Source: Hevea brasiliensis (taxonomy: Eukaryota; Streptophyta; Magnoliopsida; Malpighiales; Euphorbiaceae). From it: a stretch of DNA of 64,000 nucleotides. Shown one piece after another: positions 11,730 through 23,154 of this stretch (position 1 is the stretch's first letter; every line of letters starts with the position of its first letter). The DNA is taken from NCBI RefSeq assembly GCF_030052815.1, contig NC_079496.1, forward strand, positions 8,687,278 through 8,751,277, given 5' to 3'. Made by a program: the position numbers and the translations under genes. A model generated the notes under the pieces. That model was not told the origin of the DNA. It did no database searches and worked only from the letters and a program-made list of their open reading frames with translations.

Positions 11730-13556
11730 CTAATCTATGTCTATTGTTTTTCCTTTGTCCAAGGATGTTGCTAAGGGGCTGGTGGCTGCTGCTGGCTGAC
11801 GAAATGATGGTGCAGGAGGAGGTGATGGAGGTGGGGGTGGCATGCCCAAAAAGATCATGAGTTGCTTCACCATTTCCTTCAGTTCTTTCTGTTTGTCCCT
11901 GGTTTCCATGACAAGGTCGAATAGCTGATCATGACGATCCTTTAGTGTATCAAGACCACTGTCAAGCTTTCTATCCACAAAGTAGATATCATCACTAAGC
12001 CTGTCAAGGTAGGTGAATAAGGCTTTAGTGTTGAATGCAGGAGGTGCTGTGGATGAGGTAGGTTCAGCTGTAGGAGGAATGGGCTGAGCAGAGGTAGCTG
12101 GAATGTCCTGAGTAGGCTGAGGGGGTGGGGTAGGTGTAGTAGGGTGCTGTGGGACTGGTGTGAAAGGTTGGGTTTCTGGTTGTGCAATTGGTTCAGTTTC
12201 TGCTGCAGGGTGGCCAGTGTCAAAATATGATAAATGGAACCCTGTTTTGGTTAAGTGTGCAGTATCAAAATAGGAAGTGTCCTCAAGTGCTGGGATTGAG
12301 TGCTCTGCAGGATTAAAGCCAAAATGCTTGGCTATGACAGTAATGAGCCCACCCAAAACAATGTCACCAATGGATTTGGTGGCAATATGCAGCACATGTT
12401 CACAAAAGAAGTAACCAGGAGATACCTTAACTTTGTGAAATGCACACCATAACATAAATAGTTCAGATTTGCCCACAGCACCAGAACTAGTCCCTCTGCC
12501 CAATATGGTGCTAGCCATCAGCCTATGAATAAACCTAAGTGCAGGATCAAGGATTTGGGATGTTTTGGATCTACCAGCAGAGAAAGTTTGAGGTTGGTTT
12601 GTTATGATTCTCCAAAATTGGGCAGGATTCCAGATGCCCTTGTTGGCTACCTCTACTCCAGTGTGTGGTACTCTAAAGAACCCATCAATTGCAAAACCAA
12701 AAATGCCATGAAATTGGTCTAATGACAGTTCTCTATTTTGCCCCAAGCATCTAAATGTCATAATTGGCTTATGGTCTACATCATGCAAGTTGAGGGTAGC
12801 AGAGAATGAAGAAATAAACTCCAAGACTAGAATCGGATAAACTACCTCTTGCTTATGCACAAATTCTGTCCAACCCATACCGTCAAGAAATGCAACTATA
12901 TTGTCAAATAAACCCAGAGATTGTAGAGCATCAGCAGACATATACCTAGTAGGTTGTACCCTTCTATCTTTGAGTCTTTTGAAAGCAGCTTTTTGAATTG
13001 TATCAGGGAGAGGCCAGGGTAGCTTTGATACAAATGGGGTTGCTGAAATTGTCTTTTTGCTGGAAGAAGGTGTAGAGGCTGGAGCCTTTGGCTTTTTAGG
13101 AGGTGGTTCCGAAAATGGGGTGGGTGGGTCTTTGCGTTTGGACAGAGGAGGAGCAGAGGACATGGGTCGCACGGATTTGGATTGGATTTTGCGTTTGTAT
13201 GTGGTTGATGGAGGTGGTGGGGGTGTCGTTTGTGGTGGAGGATTGGACGTGGGATGTATGGATGACAATGGAGAGACTTCGAGAGGAGAGGCGGGGCGGG
13301 AATGTGGAGGGGAATCCATTGCTGATGGAGAAGAGATAGGGGGAAATGAAAATGTAGGGGGATTTAGGGTTTTCGTGATGAGAGCGCTGGTGGAGAAGAT
13401 GGGAGAGAGAAGGCGAGAATGCCGGAAGAAATGGAGGATGAAGGGCGGTCGTGGGGTGAAGAGTCGGGAAGTGGAGGTAGTGGGAATTTTCTTTGCCGAA
13501 AATGAATTTGAATCGGGTTTGTAGGAGACTGCATAAGGGGAAAATGATTTATGCAT
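11730..13556 (-). CDS. Athila third ORF (ATHILA ORF-1-like / plant transposon protein)
   Basis: A 608-codon open frame downstream of pol, on the same strand. The N-terminal ~170 residues are Ser/Pro-rich with basic clusters (KRKIQSK, SKRKDP, PPKKPK) that could be nuclear signals. A globular part (about 170-420) has RYMSADALQSLGLFDNIVAFLDGMGW and GIWNPAQFWRII, resembling the ORF found in Athila elements. A proline-rich linker, a probable coiled coil (LDRLSDDIYFVDRKLDSGLDT onward, about 520-570) and a proline-rich tail follow. Its place behind pol is where env-like ORFs sit, but I see no signal peptide or membrane segment. Met80 (13319) is an alternative start. The first Met codon lies inside a copy of the ATGCATAA dyad, so the upstream start may be fortuitous. 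Function is unknown. Confidence 0.75.
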   Translation of the reverse strand: MHKSFSPYAVSYKPDSNSFSAKKIPTTSTSRLFTPRPPFILHFFRHSRLLSPIFSTSALITKTLNPPTFSFPPISSPSAMDSPPHSRPASPLEVSPLSSIHPTSNPPPQTTPPPPPSTTYKRKIQSKSVRPMSSAPPLSKRKDPPTPFSEPPPKKPKAPASTPSSSKKTISATPFVSKLPWPLPDTIQKAAFKRLKDRRVQPTRYMSADALQSLGLFDNIVAFLDGMGWTEFVHKQEVVYPILVLEFISSFSATLNLHDVDHKPIMTFRCLGQNRELSLDQFHGIFGFAIDGFFRVPHTGVEVANKGIWNPAQFWRIITNQPQTFSAGRSKTSQILDPALRFIHRLMASTILGRGTSSGAVGKSELFMLWCAFHKVKVSPGYFFCEHVLHIATKSIGDIVLGGLITVIAKHFGFNPAEHSIPALEDTSYFDTAHLTKTGFHLSYFDTGHPAAETEPIAQPETQPFTPVPQHPTTPTPPPQPTQDIPATSAQPIPPTAEPTSSTAPPAFNTKALFTYLDRLSDDIYFVDRKLDSGLDTLKDRHDQLFDLVMETRDKQKELKEMVKQLMIFLGMPPPPPSPPPAPSFRQPAAATSPLATSLDKGKTIDID

Positions 13557-13599
13557 AACCTGTGCACTCTGTTGTACATGTGTTAAAATGATTTAAACT

Positions 13600-14455
13600 T
13601 CAAAGAAATGCTTATGCACAAGTGCATAGGTTATGCACTGTCCTTATGCATGTTTCGGTGACCCTTGAAATGTTGAGGAGCGAAGTCATGCGGGAGTGCA
13701 TAAGTTATGCACTCCCCTTATGCATCTCTCGGCAGAAGTGGTTGTTCAGAAAATTGGGTCATGCAGAAGTGCATAGGTTATGCACTCTGCTCATGCACTG
13801 TTCGGCAAGTTTTGGAATTTTGGTTGGTGGTCATGCAGATGTGCATAAGCTATGCACTCACCTTATGCACTCTGCGGTAGGTTTTGAAATTTAGAATTTT
13901 GGTTATGCAGAAGTGCATAGGCTATGCACATCGCTTATGCAGGTCTCGGCAACTTTTGGGATTTTCGATTACGGTTATGCGTATGCATAGGTTATGCACT
14001 CTGCTTATGCACTGTTCGGCAAAGTTGTATTTTTGGAGTTCTTGGTTATGCAGAGGTGCATAACTTATGCACCTTCCTTATGCACCCCTCGGCAAGGTTG
14101 ATTTTTCTGGGTTGTTGGTCATGCAGAAGTGCATAGGTTATGCACTCTGCTTATGCAACCTTCGGCAGAATTGGAGTTTTGGATTTTTGGTTATGCAGGA
14201 GTGCATAAGTCATGCACTCTCCTTATGCAAGACTCGGCAGAGAGAAAATGAAGGATTTGAAGCTATGCAAGTGTGCATAAGTCATGCACTCACCTTATGC
14301 AAGTTTTGACAGATATGAAATTTGACAAAATGAGGTTATGCAGAGTTGCATAAGCTATGCACTCTCTTTATGCACTTGCAATAAAGGTGAAAAATGGCAA
14401 GAATTTTGGTTATGCAGGATTGCATAAGCTATGCAGTTGCTTATGCACCATTCAA
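13600..14455. repeat. Array of about 12 tandem 72-bp units, each with a GCATA/TATGC dyad
   Basis: Units recur at about 13686, 13759, 13829, 13901, 13973, 14044, 14118, 14190, 14262, 14335 and 14409, period 71-74 bp. Each carries a dyad such as AGTGCATAGGTTATGCACT followed by CTTATGCA and then TCGGCA. Units diverge from one another while the dyad is kept. The array lies directly upstream (minus strand) of the third ORF and inside the Athila element. Confidence 0.93.
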
Positions 14456-15397
14456 CAAAATTAAGAATGCAATAGAACATGAATTGCAAGTGTGAAAAAT
14501 ACCCTGGAATGATGAAATATAATTCTATGAAGCACAAACCATGAGAAATTTTCACCAAAAACACATCAATATATTCAAAGTTCATCAAAAGTGCATCACA
14601 CAAGCATGTAAAAATGGATCCTACATAAAAAAACCTTTGAGAACTATGCCATTTTAAGACAAATTCTGCAAATCAACATTTAGCAAATAAAACTCCATAA
14701 AAATCTACATGAAGTTGCATCTAACCACAATTGAGAAATGAACTCTCCAAGATTTGCCAAGAAAATGCAACATTTCTACCTTGAATCCTACAACCCCAAA
14801 GGAGCTCGAAACTGCAAAAATGACCAACTGACCACCATAATATCATTATAAGCACAAATATTAGAAATTACCCACCCAACCTCACCAAAAACACAAGTGA
14901 TCTGCTGCAGATTCTATTTTTCTGCTCTGCATAAACCAGATAGCAATTTCAGTAGTTCACCAACCTTTCTCCATTGATATACATCTAACCTCATCAAAAA
15001 CATGAGCCATTTTGCTGCAGACACCCTTTTTGCTGCAGAATGTACATTTCCTCTGCATAAACCAGATTGCAGCTCCCGTGACAAAGTTATGCAAAGAAAA
15101 ACTTATCAGTTCTTTTGAAGGACAAAATTTTTCAAGTTAAGAATTACTTCCCAACAGTTCAAAAGCCTTTCTTCATTGAATTACATCTACAAGAGACAAA
15201 ATTTAACAATGTCAAAAATTGAATTTGGGGAGATTTAAGATAAAAACAAAATTAATGAAAATGAAAGTAAATCAACAAAAGCAAAATAAAAGGACTTGGG
15301 ATGCCTCCCAAGAGGGCTAATTTATAGTCCTTAGTGGACTCTTCATGAATTTTCTGAAAAGAGGTGAGGGATTGGAGAGCTTGTAAATGACTTGCTC
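14456..15397 (-). other. Non-coding spacer between pol and the dyad array
   Basis: About 0.9 kb of A-rich sequence with no supported ORF. It contains two loose copies of a segment with CTGCTGCAGA and CTCTGCATAAACCAGAT (near 14900-14945 and 15014-15068), suggesting an old local duplication. Confidence 0.6.
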
Positions 15398-17500
15398 CTA
15401 GTATTGGGTCTCCGCTATGTAATGCTTCAATCTATGCCCATTGACCTTAAAATTCCCAGATTTTTCACTCCAAATTTCTATTGCTCCATAAGGGAAAACC
15501 TTAGAAACTCTATACGGACCAGTCCACCTTGACTTGAGTTTTCCAGGGAACAATTTCAATCTTGAGTTGAACAACAAAACTGAATCACCTTCTTTGAATT
15601 CCTTTTTCCTCAGATGCTTATCATGCCAAACTTTAGTTCTTTCTTTGTAAATACGGGCACTTTCATAAGCATCCATCCTCAATTCCTCAAGCTCATTAAG
15701 TTGTAACAACCTTTTCTCACCAGCTTGCTTAAGATCAAAATTCAAGGTCTGAATGGCCCAATATGCTCTATGTTCTAGCTCCACAGGTAAATGACAAGAC
15801 TTACCATACACCAACCTAAAGGGAGTAGTTCCTATAGGGGTTTTGTAGGCAGTCCTATATGCCCATAAAGCATCATCTAGTTTGATAGACCAATCTTTCC
15901 GAGAATTATTCACTGTTTTCTCCAAAATATGCTTGAGTTCTCTGTTAGAAATTTCAACTTGTCCTGAAGTTTGAGGATGGTATGGGGTAGCTATCTTGTG
16001 CACTACACCATACTTCCTCATTAAGCTCTCAAATTGCTTATTACAAAAATGGGAACCCCCATCACTAATTATAGCCCTAGGAGCTCCAAATCTGCTCAAG
16101 ACAAATTTCTTCAAGAATTTCACTACCACTCTAGCATCATTAGTTGGAGTTGCAATAGCTTCCACCCACTTTGACACATAGTCAACCCCAACTAAGATGT
16201 ATCTATTACCATATGAAGGAGGGAATGGCCCCATAAAATCTATTCCCCAAACATCAAATAATTCCACTTCAAGAATATTATTTAGGGGCATTTGATCTCT
16301 TTTTGACAAATTTCCACTCCTTTGACATTTATCACAATTCAACACAAATTTCCTCACATCCTTAAAAAGATTTGGCCAAAAGAAACCAGCTTGCAAAATT
16401 TTACTGGCTGTCTTAGAGATGCCAAAATGACCTCCATAATCAGAAGCATGGCAATGATGCAAAATACTTTGTACCTCCTCTTCAGGAATACATCTTCTAA
16501 TTAAACCATCACAACATCTCCTAAAGAGTAAAGGATCATCCCATCTATAAAACTTCACTTCATGCAGAAACTTTTTCTTTTGTTGCCATGTCATACCTAG
16601 AGGTAAAACCCCACAAGATAGATAATTCACAAAGTCTGCATACCAAGGTAGTTTAGCAACAAGAGAGAAAAGTTGGTCATCCAAGAAAAACTCATCAATA
16701 GGTATTTCATCCAATTCTTCACCATCCAATTTCAACCTACTAAGATTATCAGCAACTACATTTTCAGCTCCTTTCTTATCTCTAATCTCCAAATCAAATT
16801 CTTGTAGCATCAGAATCCACCTAATGAGCCTAGGTTTAGCCTCCTTTTTACGGAGCAAATACCTGATGGCTGCATGATCTGAAAATATAACCACCTTTGA
16901 GTCAATAATGTAAGGTCTGAACTTTTCCAATGCAAAGACAATTGCCAAAAATTCCTTTTCAGTTGTTGCATAATTTGTTTGAGCCTCATCCAGTGTTCTA
17001 CTAGCATAATAAATAGCATAAGCCTTTTTGTCCTTTCTTTGACCAAGAACAGCCCCAATTGCATAGTTGCTAGCATCACACATAATTTCAAAAGGTAGGC
17101 TCCAATCAGGTGGTTGCATGATTGGTGCAGTGATGAGAGCTTGCTTCAACCTGCAAAAGGCATCCAAACACTCTTGGTCAAATACAAATGGTGTGTCATT
17201 ACTTAACAAATTAGACAAAGGTTTAGCTATTTTAGAAAAATCCTTGATAAAGCGTCTGTAGAACCCGGCATGTCCTAGGAAACTTCGAATTCCCTTGACA
17301 TTGGTAGGAGGGGCCATCTTCTCTATCACTTCAACTTTGGCTTTATCAACCTCTATTCCTCTATTAGACACCAAATGTCCAAGCACTATCCCTTCCTGAA
17401 CCATGAAATGACACTTTTCCCAGTTTAACACAAGGTCGATTCGCACATCGCTGCAAAATTTTAGAAAGGTTAGCCAAGCATATATCAAAAGAAGATCCAT
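15398..17500 (-). pseudogene. Athila pol, RNase H and integrase part
   Basis: A 700-codon frame. RNase H is early ([19 protein letters not shown], then [12 protein letters not shown]). The integrase zinc finger follows ([13 protein letters not shown], then CDKCQRSG). The catalytic core has its acidic triad: [17 protein letters not shown] and [11 protein letters not shown]-terminal domain ends with [17 protein letters not shown]. It overlaps the preceding protease-RT frame (17364-17500) in a different frame, so a single-base frameshift near 17440-17470 has split what was one polyprotein. This frame has no other internal stop. The start Met given is only the first in this frame and is not a natural start. 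Confidence 0.92.
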
Positions 17501-19439
17501 AAATAGAAAAATCGTCCATAAAAACCTCCATTATGTCTTCAATGAAATCTGAGAAGATTGCCATCATGCACCTTTGAAAAGTGGCTGGTGCATTACACAA
17601 CCCAAATGGCATCCTTCTATAAGCAAAGGTTCCATATGGACAAGTAAAAGTGGTTTTCTCTTGATCATTTGGATGGATAGGGATTTGAAAAAAACCTGAA
17701 TATCCATCTAAATAGCAAAAGTAAGAATGCCTAGCTAGTCTTTCCAACATTTGATCAATGAAGGGAAGTGGAAAGTGATCTTTTCTAGTGGCAACATTTA
17801 ATTTTCTGTAATCTATGCACATTCGCCAACTAGTCACTGTTCTGGTGGGAATTAATTCATTATTTTCATTTTTGACAACTGTCATTCCACCCTTTTTTGG
17901 GACAACATGTACTGGGCTCACCCAAGTACTGTCTGAGATGGGATATATGATCCCTGCATCAAGCAACTTCAAAATTTCCTTTTTAACAACTTCTTTCATA
18001 TTTGGGTTCAACCTCCTTTGATGTTCAATAGATGGTTTACAATTTTCTTCCAAACTGATTCTATGCGTGCAAAAGTGTGGGCTTATTCCCTTAATGTCGT
18101 CTATGGTGTATCCCAAAACTTTCCTAAATTGTCTCAACACTCTTAACAACTTATCAGCCTCTAAAGTACTCAAATTTGCATTTACAATTACTGGATAAGT
18201 GTTATTAGTGCCAAGAAATTCATACCTGAGCTGAGAAGGAAGTTGCTTAAGTTCTACCTTAGGTGCATCTTCTTCCTTGAATGATGATTGCTTAAATTCA
18301 GCTTTTTCCTTTTGTGTGAGTTGAAAAACTGGAGCAGAAATGAATGGTGGACTTCCCTCTAAGTGTTGAGTATATGCAGCTACATGAGGGTTGTCATAGT
18401 CTATGCCTCCTCCATGAATCAAACAATTTTCAAGTGGATCTTCTGGATATTTCTTCCTGAAGTGTTCTTCAACCAGCTCATCAATGATATCAACTCTCAA
18501 GCAAGTATCAGCTTCAGAATGATGCTTTCTCATAGTGTTATTAATATTGAAAATTAATTGCTCTTCACCAACCCTAAGAGTCAGCTTTTCTCCTTTCACA
18601 TCAATCAATGCTCTCATTGTAGCTAGAAAGGGTCTCCCCAATATAATTGGAATATTAGAATCTTCCTCCATGTCCAAGATGACAAAGTCAACAGGTATAT
18701 AGAACTTTCCAACCTTCAGGGGCACATTCTCCAAAATCCCTTCAGGATATTTGATTGTTCTGTCAGCTAACTGAAGAGAAATGTGGGTTGGCTTTAGATC
18801 TCCCATGTTGAGCTTCTCATAGATAGAAAGGGGCATAAGGCTAACACTAGCCCCTAAATCACATAGAGCTTTTGTAGAACAAGATTCTCCAATGTGGCAT
18901 GGAATTGAAAAACTCCCTGGATCCTTTAGCTTTGGAGGAAGTTTCCTTTGGAGGATAGCACTACATTCTTCTGTCAAAGCTACAGTTTCATCATCTTCAA
19001 GTTTCCTCTTGTTTGAGAGAATTTCTTTCAAGAATTTTGCATAAGAGGGCATTTGTGAAAGAGCATCAACAAAAGGCACATTTATATAAAGTTTCTTCAA
19101 AACCTCTAAGAACTTCCCAAATTGCCTATCAAGCTTGGCTTTGTGAAATCTTTGTGGAAAGGGAAGTTGTGGCTTGTAGGGCTCAGGAGGTATATACTTC
19201 TCTTCTTTTTCTTCAAACTTCTCCTTACATTTTTCTGCACTCTCTTGTTTTTCACTCCCATCAGTTCCTTTTTCATTTTCTCTCTTCTCACTGTTTTCAC
19301 TCTTCTCATCATTTATAACTTTTCCACTTCTTAAAGTAATAGCTTGACACTGCTCTCTTGGATTTTCTGGTTGACTTGGAAGCTTTCCAAAAGATTTGGC
19401 ACTTGAGGAAGATGCTTGTTGTGCAATCTGGTTTTCCAA
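17364..19439 (-). pseudogene. Athila pol, protease and reverse transcriptase part
   Basis: A 691-codon frame. It has a linker with ITLRSGKV (typical of Athila), a highly charged Lys/Glu stretch (about 48-85), an aspartic protease with ALCDLGASVSLMPL (DLGAS at 194-198) and RT motifs: WVSPVHVVPKKGG, RMCIDYRKLN, FCYLDGYSGFFQIPI, FTCPYGTFAYRRMPFGLCNAP and the catalytic FMDDFSIYG. The last ~40 residues (after about LSKILQRC) are out of frame. RT proper then continues in the 15398-17500 frame. The start is also a frameshift point: upstream the same protein is read in the 19444-19716 frame. Confidence 0.92.
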
Positions 19440-19443
19440 AGAT

Positions 19444-20873
19444 TCATTTGTGTGTTTGCATCTGTTCCAGCCTTGCTTTCACCTCTCTCATCTCCTCATC
19501 ATGCTTATTTTGGTTGGCAAGAATCTGTTGCAATAAAGCTTCAGTGGTGGAATTTCGTTCTTGCTGTTTTGGTGGAGGGTTCATATTTTTCTGCTGAAAA
19601 TTAGGCAATGGTTGCCTATTTTGCTGATATGGAACTTGACTCACTGTGGTTGAAAATTCTGATTTTGAACTTGACCTTGCTGATTGCCCCATGAAAAGTT
19701 GGGATGATTCCTCCAATTTGGATTGTAAGTTTGAGAATAAGGATTTCCCATTTGCTTGTTTCCATAATTACCAACATATGCTGCTTGTTCTCCATAATCT
19801 ACTCCACAGCTGGTTGTTTCCTCTGCATAAGCCACTTGTTGTGAACTTCCAGCTGATGATGATGAACTAACCAACATACTCAAATCTTCCATCTTCTTAG
19901 CAAGGACATTTGTAAGTGCATCAAACTTTGCATTAATCATGTTGAATGGATCAAGATCATATATTCCAGCAGCTTGCCTTTTCTGAGTTGGAGCTGGTCC
20001 TCTTGGACTACTCCAAAGATGAGTATTCTTTGCAATTTTCTCCAATAGCTCATAAGCTTCATCTTCATGCTTTATAATAAATTCTCCTCCTGTTTGAGCA
20101 TCAATGATTCCTCTGATTGCAGGAGTGACATTTGTGTAGAAATTCTGATTTATCATCCATTTTGGAATGGCATGATGTGGGCATAATCTTTCCAATTCCT
20201 TCCATCTCATCCATGACTCATAAAGAGTTTCATCTTCTCTTGGTCTGAAAGCTGTCATTTGATTCCTCAACTCTTGAGTTTTTCCAGGTGGAAAATACTG
20301 TGCAAGAAATGCATCAGTGAGTTGCTCCCAATTTGTAATGGAGTTGTGAGGTAAAGAATCAAGCCAATCCAATGCTCTATCTTTCAAAGAGAATGGGAAT
20401 AGCTTCAATCTTGCTGCATCATCAGACACTCCAGGTTGTTTTTGCATGTCGCAAATCATAGCAAATTTCTTCAAATGTGTGTGTGGATTTTCAGAAGGAT
20501 GTCCTCCAAATTGAGAGTTTTGGATCATTTGAAGAACTCCAAAATCCATCTTGTAACTATTTGCATCAATTCTTGGTCTTGCTATACTCTCTCTCAAGTC
20601 ATCAAAACGAGGAAAAGCATGATCCATCATACTTCCCCTAGGCACGTTTGCATTAACAACTTCTTCCCCTTGGACTTCATTTTCATTGTTTTGACCATTT
20701 CCAACATTACCAACACCAATTCTAACTCTTTCATCAGCCATGTCTGCTTCAATTTCAATCTCTCTCACAGCTTCCTTCCTTTTTCTAGTCTCTTTCTTAT
20801 TGGCCTTACAAAATTTCTCTATTTCAGGATTGAACAATAAGGTTGTGTCAGTTGTGCTTCTAGCTCTTCTCAT
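19444..20873 (-). pseudogene. Athila gag, frameshifted near its end
   Basis: I choose Met at 20873 (MRRARSTTDTTLLFNPEIEK) because Athila gags begin this way; an in-frame Met lies 11 codons earlier at 20906. The capsid domain includes DWLDSLPHNSITNWEQL, FLAQYFPPGKT, FRPREDETLYESWMRWKEL and CPHHAIPKW, matching the retrotransposon gag family. The frame stops at 19641. The remaining part (VPYQQNRQPLPNFQQKN to ARLEQMQ) is read in another frame at about 19444-19660. A second shift near 19455 leads into the protease frame. No CCHC knuckle is visible. Confidence 0.9.
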
Positions 20874-20988
20874 AAAAAAAAAATTAAAGTACCTGAAAAA
20901 GAACAAACAAACACAAAATGAAAAAAAATAACAAAGATAAAACTAAAAACAACTAAAATGATCAAAAACTCAATCTTAAACAAACAAC

Positions 20989-21006
20989 TCCCCGGCAACG
21001 GCGCCA
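20989..21006 (-). promoter_or_regulatory. Primer-binding site for tRNA-Asp (Athila element)
   Basis: The plus strand reads TCCCCGGCAACGGCGCCA, six bases from the LTR end. This equals the last 15 bases of the tRNA-Asp gene at 56278-56349 plus CCA, so the minus strand is fully complementary to the mature tRNA 3' end. Confidence 0.95.
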
Positions 21007-21012
21007 AAAACT

Positions 21013-22628
21013 TGATGCGTCCCAACCGCAAGTGCACGGGTCGTACAAGTAGTATAGAAAAATATCGATCCCACGAGGAGTTGTGTTAATGATTGAATTT
21101 TCGATATAAAAGTTGATTAAATTGAAGTATTTATGAAATTAAAATAATGAATTAATGGGTAATGGAGTATGAAATCTAAATGTGCAAATTTAATATTCTA
21201 TTCAACAATGTATTAATTAAACTAAAATTGCATCAAATAGAAATAAGCAAGTTCAAATATGGCAATATTTAAAATGGCAAATGATTAAATTTGATTAGAA
21301 ATTAACAATGGTAAAAAGGTGATTCCGGAGTTCGGGATTTCATATTCGAGCTATTTTGGGATTTTAAATTGGTTGTCCAATCTTATGAAACTTATGAGTT
21401 TTAAGGAGATTAATTCTTAAATCCTTTGAATTCCCTTTCGAGTGAGACAAAGAGTGCCTTAATCAAACTAATCCTACTTTCGTGGACTTAGAATTAATTA
21501 AGACCCATTAAGTTCTTTAATTAATCTGTGAATCCTCTTAATCCTTAGCCTATTTCTAGGTCTAAGTTAATTAAGTCCAATTTCCTGATTATCTATCACA
21601 AGGTCTTCTCCTTTCGGTGCTTCAACCATGGATTAAGAACATTACTCAATGGGATCCTACATTAAGCATGTCATTAAGCATACAAGAAATGAATAAAACT
21701 CATTAAGGCCACAAAATATGGATTACCCAATCAAAATCCACAAAATATCTCAAATATTACAACCCTTACTCCAGAATCAAAAGTAAACTACTCACTATCC
21801 ATAATGCTTACAAGATATGATGAGTTTAAATGGAAATAAAGCTTTAATCTAAGCTAAGAAGTAAGAAATTAAACACTAGAAATGTAGAAAAAATGTAAAA
21901 GAAGGAAGAATTCTGCAAATCTTGGTTAAAAATGGTGTGGAAGGTGAAAATGACTCCTCAAATTCTGCTCAGCCTCCTCTTCTTCTTCTTTGCTCCTTGC
22001 CTCCTCTAAAATGAGAAAATGGGACTATTTATAGCATTTTTCTGACATGGAGCCCTAAAATAGTATGTTCTAGGAGGAATACATTAAGGGAATCTTCTGC
22101 CAGCTCATTAATGAACTCTTTATGGGACTGCATAAGTGGACTGCATAAGTTATGCAGTCCCTTATGCGATTTTACTGGTTCTGGGTCACTTATGCGAAGC
22201 TGCATGACTTGGTGCATAGGTTATGCACAAATTCGTGAATGTGCATAAGGGAGGTGAGAATGTGCATAAGCTATGCAGTCTCCTTATGCACATTTCGGCT
22301 GGTTCTGGAACAGTGATCTTCCTTCTTATGCAGAACTGCATACCTTATGCGGCAAGTTATGCACAGTTTGGTCAATGCATATTTCAGCTTGAAAACTTGT
22401 TTTTGGCATCTTTTTGCTGTAGAAGACACTCCTCAATGGCAAAATTCTCTTTAGTCCTTCAAAAACACCATTTTTCCTACAAAACAAAGTAAAAATTACA
22501 AATTAGTGCAAAATTGACAACTATGAAAAACTAACTAATTAACTAATGAAATTAGCTAAAAATGACTAATAATCAAATAAAATGATTGTGAAATTAGACC
22601 TAAATGACTATGCAAAATGTGTGCATCA
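21013..22628 (-). repeat. 5' LTR of the Athila element
   Basis: 1616 bp. On the minus strand the U3 part (22628 to about 22000) contains a dyad-rich block (about 22094-22370: GCATAAG, TTATGCAGTC, GTGCATAGGTTATGCAC). A TATA box follows. The LTR ends GACGCATCA next to the primer site. Confidence 0.93.
22024..22033 (-). promoter_or_regulatory. TATA box of the Athila 5' LTR
   Basis: CTATAAATAG on the minus strand, 60-70 bp downstream of the dyad-rich block. Transcription would start near 22000 and run leftwards. The equivalent in the 3' LTR is at 8901-8910. Confidence 0.65.
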
Positions 22629-22633
22629 GTGAC

Positions 22634-22869
22634 AATAAAGCAACACTTTATATTGCTGCTAATCCCATTTTCCATGAGCGAACGAAGCATCTGGACATTG
22701 ATTGTCACATCGTGTGTGATTAGTCTATTAAAGGATTTGTTAAACCCATGCATCCCTCTTCTAAACTCCAACTTACTGATATTTTTACTAAGTGCTTGGG
22801 TTGTCCTTTGTTTTTCCTCCTTTGTTTCCAGGCTGGGAATGGTGACTCCTTTTCCTTTTTTAGCTTGAG
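22634..22869 (+). pseudogene. Copia RNase H, 3' part
   Basis: It continues the copia frame after the Athila insertion: [21 protein letters not shown], then IDCH. Further on the reading decays through a linker to LTKCLG-like sequence and the TGA near 22867. It ends against the purine tract and the 3' LTR. Confidence 0.85.
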
Positions 22870-22877
22870 GGGGGATA
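22866..22877 (+). promoter_or_regulatory. Polypurine tract of the copia element
   Basis: GAGGGGGGATA directly before the TGAAAG start of the 3' LTR. Confidence 0.8.
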
Positions 22878-23154
22878 TGAAAGAATGTAACAATTAATTA
22901 AAGCTACAGTCAGATCAAAGAAAAGGTGCTGCAAGTTATTACAGCAACAGAAAATGTGCAGCACCACCAAAGTGAAACGGTGCGAATTGAAGTTGAAAGA
23001 AAAGTTTTATAAAGTCAAGTAAAACACACAGTAGAGAAAATTGAACCATTGCAGAAGAAGATTGAAACGTGAAACATCCTCAGCAAGCAAAACAGAGTGA
23101 TTTAGAGCGGGAAGATTTGTTGGTTTGTTATCAATTTGTTATAACTGTCATAGA

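Larger units (their letters stand above)
7890..22628 (-). mobile_element. Athila-type Ty3/gypsy retrotransposon, 14.7 kb, young insertion
   Basis: The element starts and ends TGATGC...GCATCA. It is flanked by a perfect 5-bp duplication GTGAC (7885-7889 and 22629-22633) and lies inside the copia RNase H codons. Order on the minus strand: 5' LTR (22628-21013), tRNA-Asp primer site, gag, protease-RT, RNase H-integrase, a dyad-repeat array, a third ORF, a long spacer, purine tract, 3' LTR (9494-7890). Large size, the tRNA-Asp primer site and an extra ORF behind pol fit the Athila lineage. LTRs are nearly identical outside one block, implying recent insertion. Gag-pol contains three frameshifts, so this copy is either defective or mis-assembled at indels. 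Confidence 0.93.

Noticed and set aside
13057..13524. 155-codon Gly/Arg/Glu-rich plus-strand ORF
   Set aside because: Antisense of the proline/serine-rich N-terminus of Athila ORF3.
11730..13556. Calling Athila ORF3 an envelope protein
   Set aside because: Only its position behind pol suggests it. No signal peptide, membrane segment or fusion-like region is visible, and the coiled coil and Pro-rich parts do not prove it.
13600..14455. Regularly spaced repeats resembling a CRISPR array
   Set aside because: Units are contiguous diverged 72-bp copies with no distinct spacers. The DNA is a plant retrotransposon and there are no cas genes.
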